A DNA stretch of 39,863 nucleotides from JAAYHC01 sp964483175 (GCA_964483175.1 CAZAAT010000014.1:1-39863); one strand, 5' to 3'; shown: positions 24,045 to 32,772, counted from the first letter of the stretch. A program made the numbers and translations. The notes: generated by a model not told the origin, from the letters alone.

Positions 24045-24999
24045 CACCAGCAACTATATGACTTCAGTTGCGGTCGTTGACGAGCAGGGCGTGGTCAATT
24101 CAGACCTGCGGATTCCTATCCCAGTTCCACATGGCGAGCGAGGCCTCCGACAGTCGGAGGCTTTTTTTAACCACATTAAACACCTTCCTGAACTCGTTGA
24201 GCAGGTTATTGGCCAAGCCGATTCCGGCGAATTCGGCGCAGTAGTGGCTAGTGTTAGCCCGCGCCAACAACCAGGTTCGTACATGCCGGTATTTTTAAGT
24301 GGGACGGCGATAGCCCGGGCTGTAGCGGCCGCACTTCACATACCATTCATTGAGCGCAGCCATCAGGAAGGGCACCTCTGTGCTGCCCTGGCCTCATCAG
24401 GGTATCTACCCAAATCCGAACGTTTTTTGGCCATTCATCTCTCCGGCGGGACGACAGAACTCTTAGAGGTCGGCTGGGGCGTGGGGGAAAGCGGCAGGCC
24501 GCAGATCACTTTGTTAGGTGGTACTAGTGATCTCAATGCCGGTCAATTCATCGACCGGATCGGGGTTAAGATGGGGCTACCGTTTCCAGCGGGAGTTCAC
24601 CTGGAACGGCTGGCGGCCAAAGCTAGCGGAACCATTAGATTGTCCACTGCTGTTAAGGACTTAACTCCGAGCTTTTCGGGGCCTCTGGCTCAAGCGGAAC
24701 GTTTATTGGCTCAGGGGGCGGAGCCGGCCGAGATTGCACTGGCTGTCCAGAATGCAGTCGTTAAGGTTTTGGAAAAGTGGCTACTTAGAGCAGCAGCGGT
24801 GACCGGTTTGCAGCAAGTCCTGATTAGTGGTGGTGTTTCGGCAAACGAGTATATTCGTGAACGTCTAAGGTACCGACTTGCCAAACGGGACAAAGGTATT
24901 CAGATTTATTTTGGTGAACCTAAATTGAGCGGAGATAACGCTGTAGGTTTAGCCCTGTCTTATTGGTACCCCGTACTCCCACAAGTTCGCAATCTGTAG
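24025..24999 (+). CDS. TsaD/Kae1-like paralogue (M22 glycoprotease fold)
   Basis: A 324-residue ASKHA-fold protein related to TsaD. It retains ILGIDTSNYMTSVAVV, a histidine pair in SHQEGHLCAAL at the TsaD metal-site position, the loop LSGGTTELL (TsaD has SGGHT), ISGGVSANEYIRERL and GDNAVGLALSYW. It is divergent from and not a replacement for true TsaD: the second loop lacks the His of SGGHT. Such genes occur in clostridial genomes at this position, and their substrate is unknown. ATG 24025 is chosen because AAGGGGGA lies just upstream; the longer frame from 23947 lies inside nusB. Confidence 0.8.
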   Translation: MKILGIDTSNYMTSVAVVDEQGVVNSDLRIPIPVPHGERGLRQSEAFFNHIKHLPELVEQVIGQADSGEFGAVVASVSPRQQPGSYMPVFLSGTAIARAVAAALHIPFIERSHQEGHLCAALASSGYLPKSERFLAIHLSGGTTELLEVGWGVGESGRPQITLLGGTSDLNAGQFIDRIGVKMGLPFPAGVHLERLAAKASGTIRLSTAVKDLTPSFSGPLAQAERLLAQGAEPAEIALAVQNAVVKVLEKWLLRAAAVTGLQQVLISGGVSANEYIRERLRYRLAKRDKGIQIYFGEPKLSGDNAVGLALSYWYPVLPQVRNL

Positions 25000-25009
25000 A
25001 GGTGGTCAA

Positions 25010-26371
25010 ATGAGTTTGATCGAACCGAAAATTTTGTCCGTTATTGAGGTTACAAAATTGATTAAACAGGAGATTGAGCTATCTCCGTGGTTTAAAGACA
25101 TTTTGGTGAGGGGCGAGATTTCCGGGGTTACCAAGTCAGGAGCCGGCCATTATTATTTCACTTTAAAAGATGAGAAAAGTGTGTTGCCGTGCGTTTTATT
25201 CCGGCGGTTTCGGGGGCGAGAATCAGTTTCTGTGGAGCTAAAACACGGAATGAAGGTTATTGTCTCCGGCTCACTTAGCGTTTATGAACAAGGCGGAAAA
25301 TATCAACTGAAGGTTGAAGAGGTCTTTCCTGAGGGGCTTGGCCGCTTGCATCTGTTGGCCGAAGAGTTAAAACAAAGGCTCCGAGCGGAGGGGCTTTTTG
25401 CCGAGGAGAAAAAACGCCCATTGCCACCTCACCCACGAAAAATCGGCGTAGTTACCAGTCCAACCGGAGCAGTTATCCGAGATATCGTCACTGTTGCCCG
25501 GCGGAGGTATCCTAATATTGAAATCTTGCTTTCTCCGGCACTGGTCCAAGGCAGCCAAGCACCTGCCAGCATTACCAGAGCCCTTGCTGACTTGTATGCT
25601 CAATCGGATGTAGATGTGATTATTGTCGGCCGGGGCGGTGGCTCATTTGAAGAACTGAATGCTTTTAATCAAGAAGACGTAGTTAGAGCTATTGCCAGTT
25701 CGCCGGTACCCATTGTCTCGGCGGTAGGGCACGAAACCGATTTTACTTTGGCTGATTTGGCAGCAGACCAACGGGCTCCTACCCCGTCAGCTGCAGCTGA
25801 ACTAATTGTGCCGCGTCGGGACGAGTTATGTCAGCGAGTGGATATCCTCATGGAAAGAGCAGAGGTAACAATTGCACGCCAGATGCAAAACCTACGCGAT
25901 AGTCTGACCAGGATACGTACCCACACTTATCTTTGCAATCCAAGACTCTTGATAGAAGGGAAGATTCAGCAGTGCGATGAATTAACCGCTAAACTATGGC
26001 AGCATGGTCCGGCGAAATTGACCAAGAGTCGTCCGGAACTCAATTTAAGTCAACGTCGCTTGGCGTTAGCCGTTGGTGGTCTGGTCAGAACGGCTCGGCA
26101 AGAGATCCAACACAAGAATGACACTATGACGCTCAATATCACCAGAATGATCGAACGGGCCAGGGCAGCTGGAGAAAACCAAGCCGGTAGGCTCAACGCT
26201 TTAAGTCCGCTAAAGACCTTAGCTAGAGGTTACAGCGTTTGCCAGGACTATACCGGAAAGGTCATCACCATATTCAGCCAAGTTGAGCCTGGACAAGACC
26301 TCCGGGTGCGCTTAGCCCGGGGAGAGCTTGGAGTTAAGGTTATAGAGATTAAAGGGGAGGAAAAACCGTGA
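25010..26371 (+). CDS. xseA: Exodeoxyribonuclease VII large subunit XseA
   Basis: A 453-residue nuclease subunit. The N-terminal OB-fold has WFKDILVRGEISG and GAGHYYFTLKD; the catalytic region has IGVVTSPTGAVIRDI, VGRGGGSFEELNAFNQE, VSAVGHETDFTLADLAADQRAPTPSAAAE (in overlapping parts); a long coiled coil precedes the C-terminal ARGYSVC segment. With XseB it degrades single-stranded DNA to oligonucleotides. It overlaps xseB by 4 bases. Confidence 0.96.
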   Translation: MSLIEPKILSVIEVTKLIKQEIELSPWFKDILVRGEISGVTKSGAGHYYFTLKDEKSVLPCVLFRRFRGRESVSVELKHGMKVIVSGSLSVYEQGGKYQLKVEEVFPEGLGRLHLLAEELKQRLRAEGLFAEEKKRPLPPHPRKIGVVTSPTGAVIRDIVTVARRRYPNIEILLSPALVQGSQAPASITRALADLYAQSDVDVIIVGRGGGSFEELNAFNQEDVVRAIASSPVPIVSAVGHETDFTLADLAADQRAPTPSAAAELIVPRRDELCQRVDILMERAEVTIARQMQNLRDSLTRIRTHTYLCNPRLLIEGKIQQCDELTAKLWQHGPAKLTKSRPELNLSQRRLALAVGGLVRTARQEIQHKNDTMTLNITRMIERARAAGENQAGRLNALSPLKTLARGYSVCQDYTGKVITIFSQVEPGQDLRVRLARGELGVKVIEIKGEEKP

Positions 26372-26643
26372 GTGCGCCGAAAAATAATAAGCCTACCTAT
26401 GAAGAGGCATATAATCGTTTAGAAGAGATCGTTCGGAAATTGGAGAGCGGAGAGGCCGGACTCGATGAATCACTGAGCCTGTTTGAAGAGGGCATAAAAC
26501 TCAGTCGGATTTGTAATGAGCGTCTTAATGAGGCCGAAGCCCGCATTGAAAAGCTGGTTAGGCAAGCTGATGGTGAGATCATGCGGGAGCCATTTGTAAT
26601 CGAAGCCGAGGAAGATGAATGCGATGATGAACTCCCATTTTAA
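26368..26643 (+). CDS. xseB: Exodeoxyribonuclease VII small subunit XseB
   Basis: A 91-residue coiled-coil subunit with the family core YEEAYNRLEEIVRKLESGEA and DESLSLFEEGIKLSR. Several copies bind XseA along its helical arm. The C-terminus is acidic. The GTG start overlaps the xseA stop (GTGA), with GGGGAGG upstream. Its last codons overlap the start of ispA. Confidence 0.94.
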   Translation: MSAPKNNKPTYEEAYNRLEEIVRKLESGEAGLDESLSLFEEGIKLSRICNERLNEAEARIEKLVRQADGEIMREPFVIEAEEDECDDELPF

Positions 26644-27505
26644 TGAGCTTGCAAAGTTAATTGATGAGGCTATTGACCGGCTACTGCCTGATCCTAACGT
26701 CCAACCGGCGCAGTTACATCAGTCAATGCGGTATACTTCTCAGGCCGGCGGAAAAAGGCTTCGCGGCATCTTGACTTTGGCTTCAGGTAAGGCGGTTGGT
26801 GGTGAGGTTGAGCCATTATTGCCGGCTGCTGTGGCTGTTGAGTTGGTCCATGCATATTCGCTTATCCATGATGATTTGCCATGTATGGATAATGATGACA
26901 TCCGGCGCGGCAAGCCTGCAAATCACATCGTTTATGGTGAGGCTATGGCCCTGTTAGCAGGTGATGCCTTATTGACCGAAGCTTTCCGGATCTTAGCTGA
27001 TCTTGATGCTGAACACTTTGGTCCGGCCCGGATTGTAACGGCTATTGGCAAATTGGCTCTAGCAGCTGGATCGCTGGGCATGGTTGGCGGGCAAGTTGAC
27101 GATCTGTCCAATGACGGCAACCTCAGTTTGGATGATCTAGATTCTATCAATGACCGGAAAACTGGGGCTTTAATTATCGCTGCTCTTGGGATTGGGGCTG
27201 CGCTCTCGGGGGCCAGTGTTGACGAAGTCGCAGCATTAGAGCGTTATGGGGCTAAAATCGGCAGAGCTTTTCAAATCACCGATGATATTCTCGATGAGGT
27301 CGGTGATAGCCATATTACTGGAAAACCCAACGGCAGTGATAAGTCAGCGGGTAAAGGAACCTACCCTGCCGTTATCGGTATCGAAAAATCCAGGGAGATT
27401 GCACAGGCTCTTATCCAATCTGCGCAGCGCGAACTTATTGGGTTGCCTGGGGATACGGTAGGATTATCTCAGATTGCCGAGTATATTCTTAAGCGTAATC
27501 GTTAA
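26624..27505 (+). CDS. ispA: Polyprenyl synthetase, farnesyl diphosphate synthase type (IspA)
   Basis: A 293-residue short-chain trans-prenyl diphosphate synthase that condenses IPP with allylic diphosphates. Motifs are GGKRLRGIL, the first Asp-rich motif DDLPCMDNDD (residues 83-92, with two residues inserted between the aspartates as in bacterial FPP synthases), KTGALI, and the second motif DDILDEVGD. Several ATGs cluster at 26615-26627; 26624 is chosen because GAGGAAG is then about 9 bases upstream. The xseB-ispA overlap is conserved in Bacillota. It lies upstream of OLE RNA and dxs. Confidence 0.94.
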   Translation: MMNSHFNELAKLIDEAIDRLLPDPNVQPAQLHQSMRYTSQAGGKRLRGILTLASGKAVGGEVEPLLPAAVAVELVHAYSLIHDDLPCMDNDDIRRGKPANHIVYGEAMALLAGDALLTEAFRILADLDAEHFGPARIVTAIGKLALAAGSLGMVGGQVDDLSNDGNLSLDDLDSINDRKTGALIIAALGIGAALSGASVDEVAALERYGAKIGRAFQITDDILDEVGDSHITGKPNGSDKSAGKGTYPAVIGIEKSREIAQALIQSAQRELIGLPGDTVGLSQIAEYILKRNR

Positions 27506-27522
27506 AGGCTTGGAGGCTAAAA

Positions 27523-27975
27523 GTGGTGGCATTGCGCCTGTTATTTTTCGAAAACGGGGTTTTAAAAGCGGCGGTTATGGCCTGGTTAATCGCCCAGGTG
27601 CTAAAAGTAATTTTCTTTTTTGTCAAATATAAGCGCTTTAATTTCGAACGTTTTGTAGGCGCCGGCGGAATGCCAAGTTCTCACTCAGCGGCCGTCTCTT
27701 CTGTAATAGTTGGCGTCGGAATGGTTGAGGGTTGGCGCGAGCCGATTACAGCAATGGCGCTAATTTTCGGTTTGATTGTGATGTATGATGCGGCCGGTGT
27801 TCGTTATGCGGCCGGTAAGCAAGCGGAAATTCTCAATAAGATTGTTGATGACATTTATCATGGCGGAAAAGTTCGCGAAGATCGGTTGCGTGAACTTTTA
27901 GGGCATACTCCGTACGAAGTTTTTGCTGGGGCGGCCCTGGGAGCGCTAATCTCTTTTCTGGTATTATCGCCTTAG
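27523..27975 (+). CDS. Divergent PAP2-family membrane protein (YuiD/DUF212)
   Basis: A 150-residue membrane protein with the DUF212 signature: FVGAGGMPSSHSAAVSS, which resembles the PAP2 phosphatase SxxH motif, and YDAAGVRYAAGKQAEILN. Three or four membrane helices are visible (about 14-34, 54-70, 82-98 and 133-147). It may act on a lipid diphosphate; position next to ispA makes prenyl diphosphates attractive, but this is inference. GTG start with GGAGG 7 bases upstream. Confidence 0.87.
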   Translation: MVALRLLFFENGVLKAAVMAWLIAQVLKVIFFFVKYKRFNFERFVGAGGMPSSHSAAVSSVIVGVGMVEGWREPITAMALIFGLIVMYDAAGVRYAAGKQAEILNKIVDDIYHGGKVREDRLRELLGHTPYEVFAGAALGALISFLVLSP

Positions 27976-27985
27976 CTGGTCTGAC

Positions 27986-28015
27986 TTGAGGCTCTTGTGT
28001 GCCGTATGCTATAAT
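27986..28015 (+). promoter_or_regulatory. Candidate sigma-A promoter of the OLE RNA
   Basis: TTGAGG (27986-27991), an 18-base spacer and TATAAT (28010-28015) with an extended TG one base before it. The expected start near 28022 is about 10 bases before the 5' strand of the closing helix of the RNA. Confidence 0.65.
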
Positions 28016-28021
28016 GTTAAT

Positions 28022-28636
28022 TGAATGAAATCTAAGGTGGCGCAGTATTCTAGTCAGGTCACAGCTGCTTGAAGACGGGCCTAAAGATCCGTCAAAGGGC
28101 ACATCGATGAAGTCTCTGGTGCTGGCTTTGGACGCCCAGTCTGGGGTTGGTGCTGGGGGTTAAGGTATTGGGGCGATCCGTAATGGCATACGGGCGTTGA
28201 CCCTAGTATCGCGGAGACCTAAGTGCGTGGGGAACCGCTGAGGGGAACTACGGCTTAGGGTGAACCTGCTCACCGATGCGAACCGTACATAGGATAGTGT
28301 TGGGTGCAGTGTAGCCTGCCTTGAGCGAAGTTGGTGGGGAGTAGGTTCAAGTTCTTGCCTATGGCCTATGGTAAGAGCCTTATGCTACTTGAAACCACCT
28401 TTGCAAAAGAGGCTAGAGTAGTTTGTGATCTGCCGAGGAAATCTCCTAGACTGTCGGATGACGGGCTTTGTGGGGATTGTAGTGTGGACTTAGTGGTAAT
28501 TCAGCATGGTAGATGGTGACACTGCCAAGCAGCTTTCAAAGAGAAATCGCCGGATCGGTGACGACCGGTAAGCTGTTGGGAAATTCCAGCTGGACCTATG
28601 CCACAATCTTTACCCACAAGGCTGCCACCTTAGAAT
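28022..28636 (+). ncRNA. ole: OLE RNA (ornate, large, extremophilic)
   Basis: About 610 bases with no credible coding frame but extensive complementarity. The ends pair perfectly: CTAAGGTGGC (28032-28041) with GCCACCTTAG (28624-28633). Internal helices include GACGG/CCGTC (28074-28078/28089-28093), CCGTA/TACGG (28178-28182/28189-28193), CCTAAG/CTTAGG (28218-28223/28254-28259), GGTTCAAG/CTTGAAACC (28344-28351/28388-28396) and CGGT/ACCG (28556-28559/28564-28567). Size, location between ispA and dxs, and an OapA gene directly downstream match OLE RNA as known from Bacillus halodurans and anaerobic Bacillota. OLE forms a membrane-bound RNA-protein complex needed for resistance to cold, short-chain alcohols and magnesium stress. 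The identification is from structure and context, not alignment. Confidence 0.9.
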
Positions 28637-28648
28637 AGGAGTTCACGG

Positions 28649-29185
28649 ATGTTAAAACGATTTCTCACTATGGGTTTTTGGGCAGCATTGTTTGCCTTGT
28701 TTTTTAATATTTTTTCGCAAACCCTCCTAGCAAAGGTCGACCTAGTGTCGGCTTTTATCTTAGTTTTGGTCGTTGTCGCTATTGGTATCTTTTTTGATCT
28801 GATCGGAACCGCCGCTGCTGCTGCGGTGGAGACTCCCTTTCACGCTATGGCCTCGGCTCGGGTACGGGGGGCCAAAAGCGCAGTTTGGCTGGTTCGCAAT
28901 GCAGATAAGGTTACCAACATCTGTAATGACTTGATTGGCGATATCTGTGGGACATTAAGCGGAGCAATGGCTGCTGCGATCGTTTTTCGCTTGATGTTAT
29001 TAGACCCTAGTCTTCCGGAGACTGTTATTTCTACTCTACTGGTTACGCTGGTTTCGGCGCTGACCATCGGGGGCAAAGCAGCCTGGAAAAAAGTTGGTCT
29101 AAACTATTCTCAACAGATAATTTTAAGCACAGCAAAGGTTATTAGGTTCATATATCGAAGAGAATTAGGCAGTAAGAAACGATGA
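28649..29185 (+). CDS. oapA: OLE-associated membrane protein OapA
   Basis: A 178-residue protein with four membrane helices (about 8-28, 35-57, 100-120 and 125-145) and a basic C-terminus. It carries conserved OapA-type segments: FDLIGTAAAAAVETPFHAMA, VRNADKVTNICNDLIGDICG and the following GTLSGAMAAAI. OapA binds OLE RNA and carries it to the membrane in B. halodurans. The ribosome binding site AGGAG (28637-28641) lies just after the closing helix of the RNA, so RNA and protein probably come from one transcript or closely linked ones. Gene order ispA-OLE-oapA-dxs agrees with other OLE loci. Confidence 0.88.
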   Translation: MLKRFLTMGFWAALFALFFNIFSQTLLAKVDLVSAFILVLVVVAIGIFFDLIGTAAAAAVETPFHAMASARVRGAKSAVWLVRNADKVTNICNDLIGDICGTLSGAMAAAIVFRLMLLDPSLPETVISTLLVTLVSALTIGGKAAWKKVGLNYSQQIILSTAKVIRFIYRRELGSKKR

Positions 29186-29202
29186 AATGGAGGTTGTAGT
29201 CT

Positions 29203-31095
29203 TTGTCTCGTCTGTTGGAGAAGATCCAATCTTCACAAGACCTCCGATCCTTGTCGCGTGGTGAACTCTATGCTCTAGCGGCGGAGATTCGCCGGGAAAT
29301 TATCAAAACCACCTCCAAAACCGGCGGCCATCTAGCTGCTAGCCTGGGTGTTGTCGAACTGGCGATAGCACTACATTTATGCTATGATACCCCGACCGAT
29401 AAAATTGTCTGGGATGTCGGGCATCAATCTTATCCCCATAAACTTTTAACCGGCCGTTATGCCAATTTCAGCTCATTGCGCACCCTAGGCGGGTTAAGCG
29501 GCTTTCCGCGGATGTCGGAGTCTCCGCATGATGCTTTTGGCACCGGACATAGCAGCACCAGTATTTCTGCAGCTCTTGGCTATGCCAAGGCCAGGGATAT
29601 GGCCGGAGAGGATTACAATGTTTTGGCGGTTATCGGTGATGGCGCGATGACCGGTGGGATGGCCTTTGAGGCCCTTAACCACGCGGGCCATTTGGGTACC
29701 AAAATCACGGTGATTTTAAATGACAATGAGATGTCGATTGCACCTAACGTAGGTGCGCTTTCCAACTATTTGACTAGGCTGCGTACTGATCCGGCTGTTC
29801 GGCGTGTAAAGGGTGATATTGAGCTTTTAATGCGGAAAATCCCCGCGATAGGTGAGACTGTTGTCAAGGCGGCTCAGCGGGTTAAGGACAGCCTAAAGTA
29901 CTTGCTTGTTCCGGGGATGCTTTTTGAGGAGTTGGGTTTTAAGTATTATGGGCCTATTGATGGACATAATATCGACCTTCTAGCCGCAACCCTCACCGAG
30001 GTGAAAAAACGGGATGACCCGGTTTTGATTCATGTACTCACCACCAAGGGGCGTGGGTATCGGCCGGCTGAGACAAACGCCTCCGCCTTTCATGGCCTGG
30101 GGCCATTTGACATTGATACCGGCAAGAAAAAAACAACGCAGTCAACGATTCCCAGCTACACCAAGGTGTTTGGGAATGCTCTCGTTGAGCTGGCCGACAA
30201 GAACGAGCGCGTAGTTGCGATAACTGCGGCAATGCCTAGTGGCACCGGACTAGATGACTTCGCTCGCCGATTCCCGGATCGCTTTTACGATGTTGGGATA
30301 GCAGAGCAGCACGCCGTCACTTTTGCAGCTGGTCTTGCCGCCGGGGGATATAAGCCAGTGGTTGCAGTTTATTCTACTTTCATGCAACGCGGTTATGACC
30401 AGATCGTCCATGATGTCTGTTTGCAAAATCTTCCGGTTGTTTTAGCCTTGGACCGGGCAGGGGTAGTAGGTGAAGACGGACCAACACATCACGGTGTTTT
30501 TGATCTGTCTTATCTACGTTCGTTGCCCAATCTCGTGCTGATGGCGCCCAAAGACGGACGTGAACTCAAACAGATGCTCAGAACGGCTATTGAGCATCCC
30601 GGCCCATCCGCCTTGCGGTATCCACGGTTAGACTGCCCTCATCAGGTGGAGGATGAACCATGGCCAGCTTTACCGATCGGAAAAGGTGAAGTCTTACGGC
30701 AAGGAAGTGATTTGCTGCTACTGGCTGTCGGAACGATGGTCCAAACAGCCGTGAAAGTTGCTGATCAATTAAGCAAGCAGGGTATCGATGTTACAGTAAT
30801 TAATGCCCGCTTTATCAAGCCGCTGGATCAGGATTTGATTTTACGCTATGCCGCCAAGATCGGCAAGGTTGTCACCTTAGAAGAGAATACGGTGCTCGGT
30901 GGCTTCGGCTCTGCCGTGTTAGAATTGTTTTCAGCTTCGGGAATCGCGGCTTCGACTCTATGTCTAGGAGTTCCTGACTATTTTGTGCCTCATGGCAGTC
31001 GTCAAGAGCAGCTTGAGCTGATCGGTCTGACCCCTGAGGGTATCTGTACAACGGTAACAGGTTGGATTGGGCATCGTCGGGCCAGTCATGGATAA
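29203..31095 (+). CDS. dxs: 1-deoxy-D-xylulose-5-phosphate synthase Dxs
   Basis: A 630-residue thiamine diphosphate enzyme joining pyruvate and glyceraldehyde 3-phosphate in the first step of the methylerythritol route to isoprenoids. Motifs are GGHLAASLGVVELAIALH, VGHQSYPHKLLTGR, the TPP site VIGDGAMTGGMAFEALN to LNDNEMSI, GIAEQHAVTFAAGLA and DRAGVVGEDGPTHHG. TTG start with TGGAGG upstream; the N-terminus then matches the family (LLEKIQSSQDLRSLSRGEL). Its end overlaps tlyA. Confidence 0.96.
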   Translation: MSRLLEKIQSSQDLRSLSRGELYALAAEIRREIIKTTSKTGGHLAASLGVVELAIALHLCYDTPTDKIVWDVGHQSYPHKLLTGRYANFSSLRTLGGLSGFPRMSESPHDAFGTGHSSTSISAALGYAKARDMAGEDYNVLAVIGDGAMTGGMAFEALNHAGHLGTKITVILNDNEMSIAPNVGALSNYLTRLRTDPAVRRVKGDIELLMRKIPAIGETVVKAAQRVKDSLKYLLVPGMLFEELGFKYYGPIDGHNIDLLAATLTEVKKRDDPVLIHVLTTKGRGYRPAETNASAFHGLGPFDIDTGKKKTTQSTIPSYTKVFGNALVELADKNERVVAITAAMPSGTGLDDFARRFPDRFYDVGIAEQHAVTFAAGLAAGGYKPVVAVYSTFMQRGYDQIVHDVCLQNLPVVLALDRAGVVGEDGPTHHGVFDLSYLRSLPNLVLMAPKDGRELKQMLRTAIEHPGPSALRYPRLDCPHQVEDEPWPALPIGKGEVLRQGSDLLLLAVGTMVQTAVKVADQLSKQGIDVTVINARFIKPLDQDLILRYAAKIGKVVTLEENTVLGGFGSAVLELFSASGIAASTLCLGVPDYFVPHGSRQEQLELIGLTPEGICTTVTGWIGHRRASHG

Positions 31096-31894
31096 AGAAC
31101 GGTTAGATAAGATTATAGTGGAGCTCAACCTGGCTCCCACTAGAGAGAAAGCGCAAGCCCTGATTATTTCTGGAGCGATCGCGGTTAACGGCAAGATCCA
31201 CCTTAAGGCAGGAACAAGATTTAACCCGTCCGAGATCAGTGTGGAGTTGGTCAATCAACCACTTCCGTATGTCAGCCGTGGTGGACTTAAGTTAGCGAAG
31301 GCGTTGGAGCATTTTCAAATTAACCTCACCGGCAAGAAGTGTTTGGATATTGGTGCTTCTACCGGCGGGTTTACCGATTGTCTACTAAAGCATGGGGCCG
31401 CTGCCGTAATTGCCTTAGATGTTGGTTATGGTCAATTAGCTTGGTCGCTACGTCAGGATCCGCGCGTGATCGTGATGGAAAAAACCAATGTGCGTTATAT
31501 CACCTTAGCAGATCTTGCATTTCAACCTGACCTAATAACGGTAGATACTTCGTTTATTTCAGTGACCAAATTTCTGCCCATCCTGGAAAGTCTACTGCCG
31601 GAAGAAGGCGAACTTATTTGCCTGATCAAACCGCAATTTGAGGCTGGACCTGCTCAGGTGGGCAAAGGTGGGATTGTGCGCGATCCACAGGTATGGCAGG
31701 CGGTTTTGTCAGAGATCTTGGATTCAGCAGAGGGCCTAAACCTCGGGTGTGTCGGACTCACCTTTTCGCCAATTAAAGGAACCAAAGGTAATATCGAGTT
31801 TTTAGCCTATTTTCGTAAAGGAGTTTCTGCGCTAATTAAACCGAATGCTCCGGAGATTGCGGAGCTAATCCAGCAGGCTGCGGAGCAACTGTAA
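31088..31894 (+). CDS. tlyA: TlyA-family rRNA 2'-O-methyltransferase
   Basis: A 268-residue protein with an N-terminal S4 RNA-binding domain (ERLDKIIVELNLAPTREKA, IISGAIAVNG) and an FtsJ-like methyltransferase domain (YVSRGGLKLAKALE, CLDIGASTGGFTDCLL, VDTSFISVTKFLP, LIKPQFEAG). TlyA in mycobacteria methylates C1409 of 16S and C1920 of 23S rRNA; Bacillota homologues (YqxC) follow dxs. ATG 31088 gives the family N-terminus but has a weak ribosome binding site and overlaps the dxs stop by 8 bases, so coupling is likely. An upstream TTG at 31067 would add seven residues. Confidence 0.92.
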   Translation: MDKERLDKIIVELNLAPTREKAQALIISGAIAVNGKIHLKAGTRFNPSEISVELVNQPLPYVSRGGLKLAKALEHFQINLTGKKCLDIGASTGGFTDCLLKHGAAAVIALDVGYGQLAWSLRQDPRVIVMEKTNVRYITLADLAFQPDLITVDTSFISVTKFLPILESLLPEEGELICLIKPQFEAGPAQVGKGGIVRDPQVWQAVLSEILDSAEGLNLGCVGLTFSPIKGTKGNIEFLAYFRKGVSALIKPNAPEIAELIQQAAEQL

Positions 31895-31914
31895 TTGCGC
31901 TAGGAGGGAAGACT

Positions 31915-32772
31915 ATTACAATCGCCGCCCTTTATATTAATCAGTCTAAACAGCATGCGGTCCAAACCGCTAAGATGTTACCGCAACTAGCAGCTAAGTT
32001 GGGATTCGAACTCGTATCGCCCCAACGTGTGCTGGTTGATTCCATTGGGCTTGCTGAAGAATCACCAAATAACCCACCCGATTTTTGTCTTGTGCTTGGT
32101 GGCGACGGAACCATGCTAGCCGCAGCCAAGCATTATGCACCTCTTTCAGTACCTCTGCTTGGGGTTAACGCTGGGCATCTTGGATTTTTAACTGCGGTTG
32201 AGCTAAAACAAATTGAAACGGCCCTGGCAGAAGTACTTGCCGACCGTCATCAAATTGATGAGCGGACGATGCTCGATGTGGTCATTAGGCGGCAGGGCGA
32301 GGTTTTAGGTTCTTACTTGGCTCTAAACGAGCTTGTAGTCACCAGAGGTACTTTTGCGCGGATTGTAACGGTGGACATCTTTATCTCCGGTCAACGCGCC
32401 GACCGCTATAGAGCAGATGGAGTCATAGTAGCTACTCCGACCGGGTCCACAGCCTACTCTTTGGCCGCCGGTGGTCCGGTTGTCCATCCCGAAGCAAAGG
32501 TATTAACTATTAATCCGATTTGCCCACATGCCTTGCGTCATCGCTCATTGGTCGTCAAAGACAGCGAAATGGTGGAAATTCAGGTGGTTCATGCGGGTGG
32601 GGAGGTTATGCTCACCGTCGACGGGCAAGTAGGATATCCATTATTGGCCGGAGATGTTGTCGAAGGCGTTCGCTCTCAATTGGGCACCAAACTGATTAGA
32701 ATGCCTGACAGCAACTTTTTTGATGTCTTCAGATCACGGCTTGCTGGCATGGGTGAGGAGGATTTGCGGTGA
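31915..32772 (+). CDS. nadK: NAD kinase, apparent ATT start
   Basis: Phosphorylates NAD to NADP. Motifs are the LVLGGDGTMLAAA glycine loop, VNAGHLGFLT, NELVVTRG, DGVIVATPTGSTAYSLAAGGP and ICPHALRHRSLVV. The first ATG in frame (31975) has no ribosome binding site and removes the first beta strand and helix. The frame stays open upstream and encodes TIAALYINQSKQHAVQ, which fits the normal NadK N-terminus. The only start that suits the GGAGG at 31903-31907 is ATT at 31915, 7 bases downstream; no ATG, GTG or TTG is in frame there. From ATT the product is 285 residues, a usual length. It overlaps argR by 4 bases. Confidence 0.9.
   Translation: MTIAALYINQSKQHAVQTAKMLPQLAAKLGFELVSPQRVLVDSIGLAEESPNNPPDFCLVLGGDGTMLAAAKHYAPLSVPLLGVNAGHLGFLTAVELKQIETALAEVLADRHQIDERTMLDVVIRRQGEVLGSYLALNELVVTRGTFARIVTVDIFISGQRADRYRADGVIVATPTGSTAYSLAAGGPVVHPEAKVLTINPICPHALRHRSLVVKDSEMVEIQVVHAGGEVMLTVDGQVGYPLLAGDVVEGVRSQLGTKLIRMPDSNFFDVFRSRLAGMGEEDLR

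Noticed and set aside
28331..28519. 62-codon open frame inside the ispA-dxs gap
   Set aside because: It lies wholly within the OLE RNA structure, lacks a ribosome binding site and shows no protein-like pattern.
31975..32772. nadK starting at ATG 31975
   Set aside because: No ribosome binding site precedes it and it removes the conserved first strand and helix; the GGAGG and open frame point to ATT 31915.
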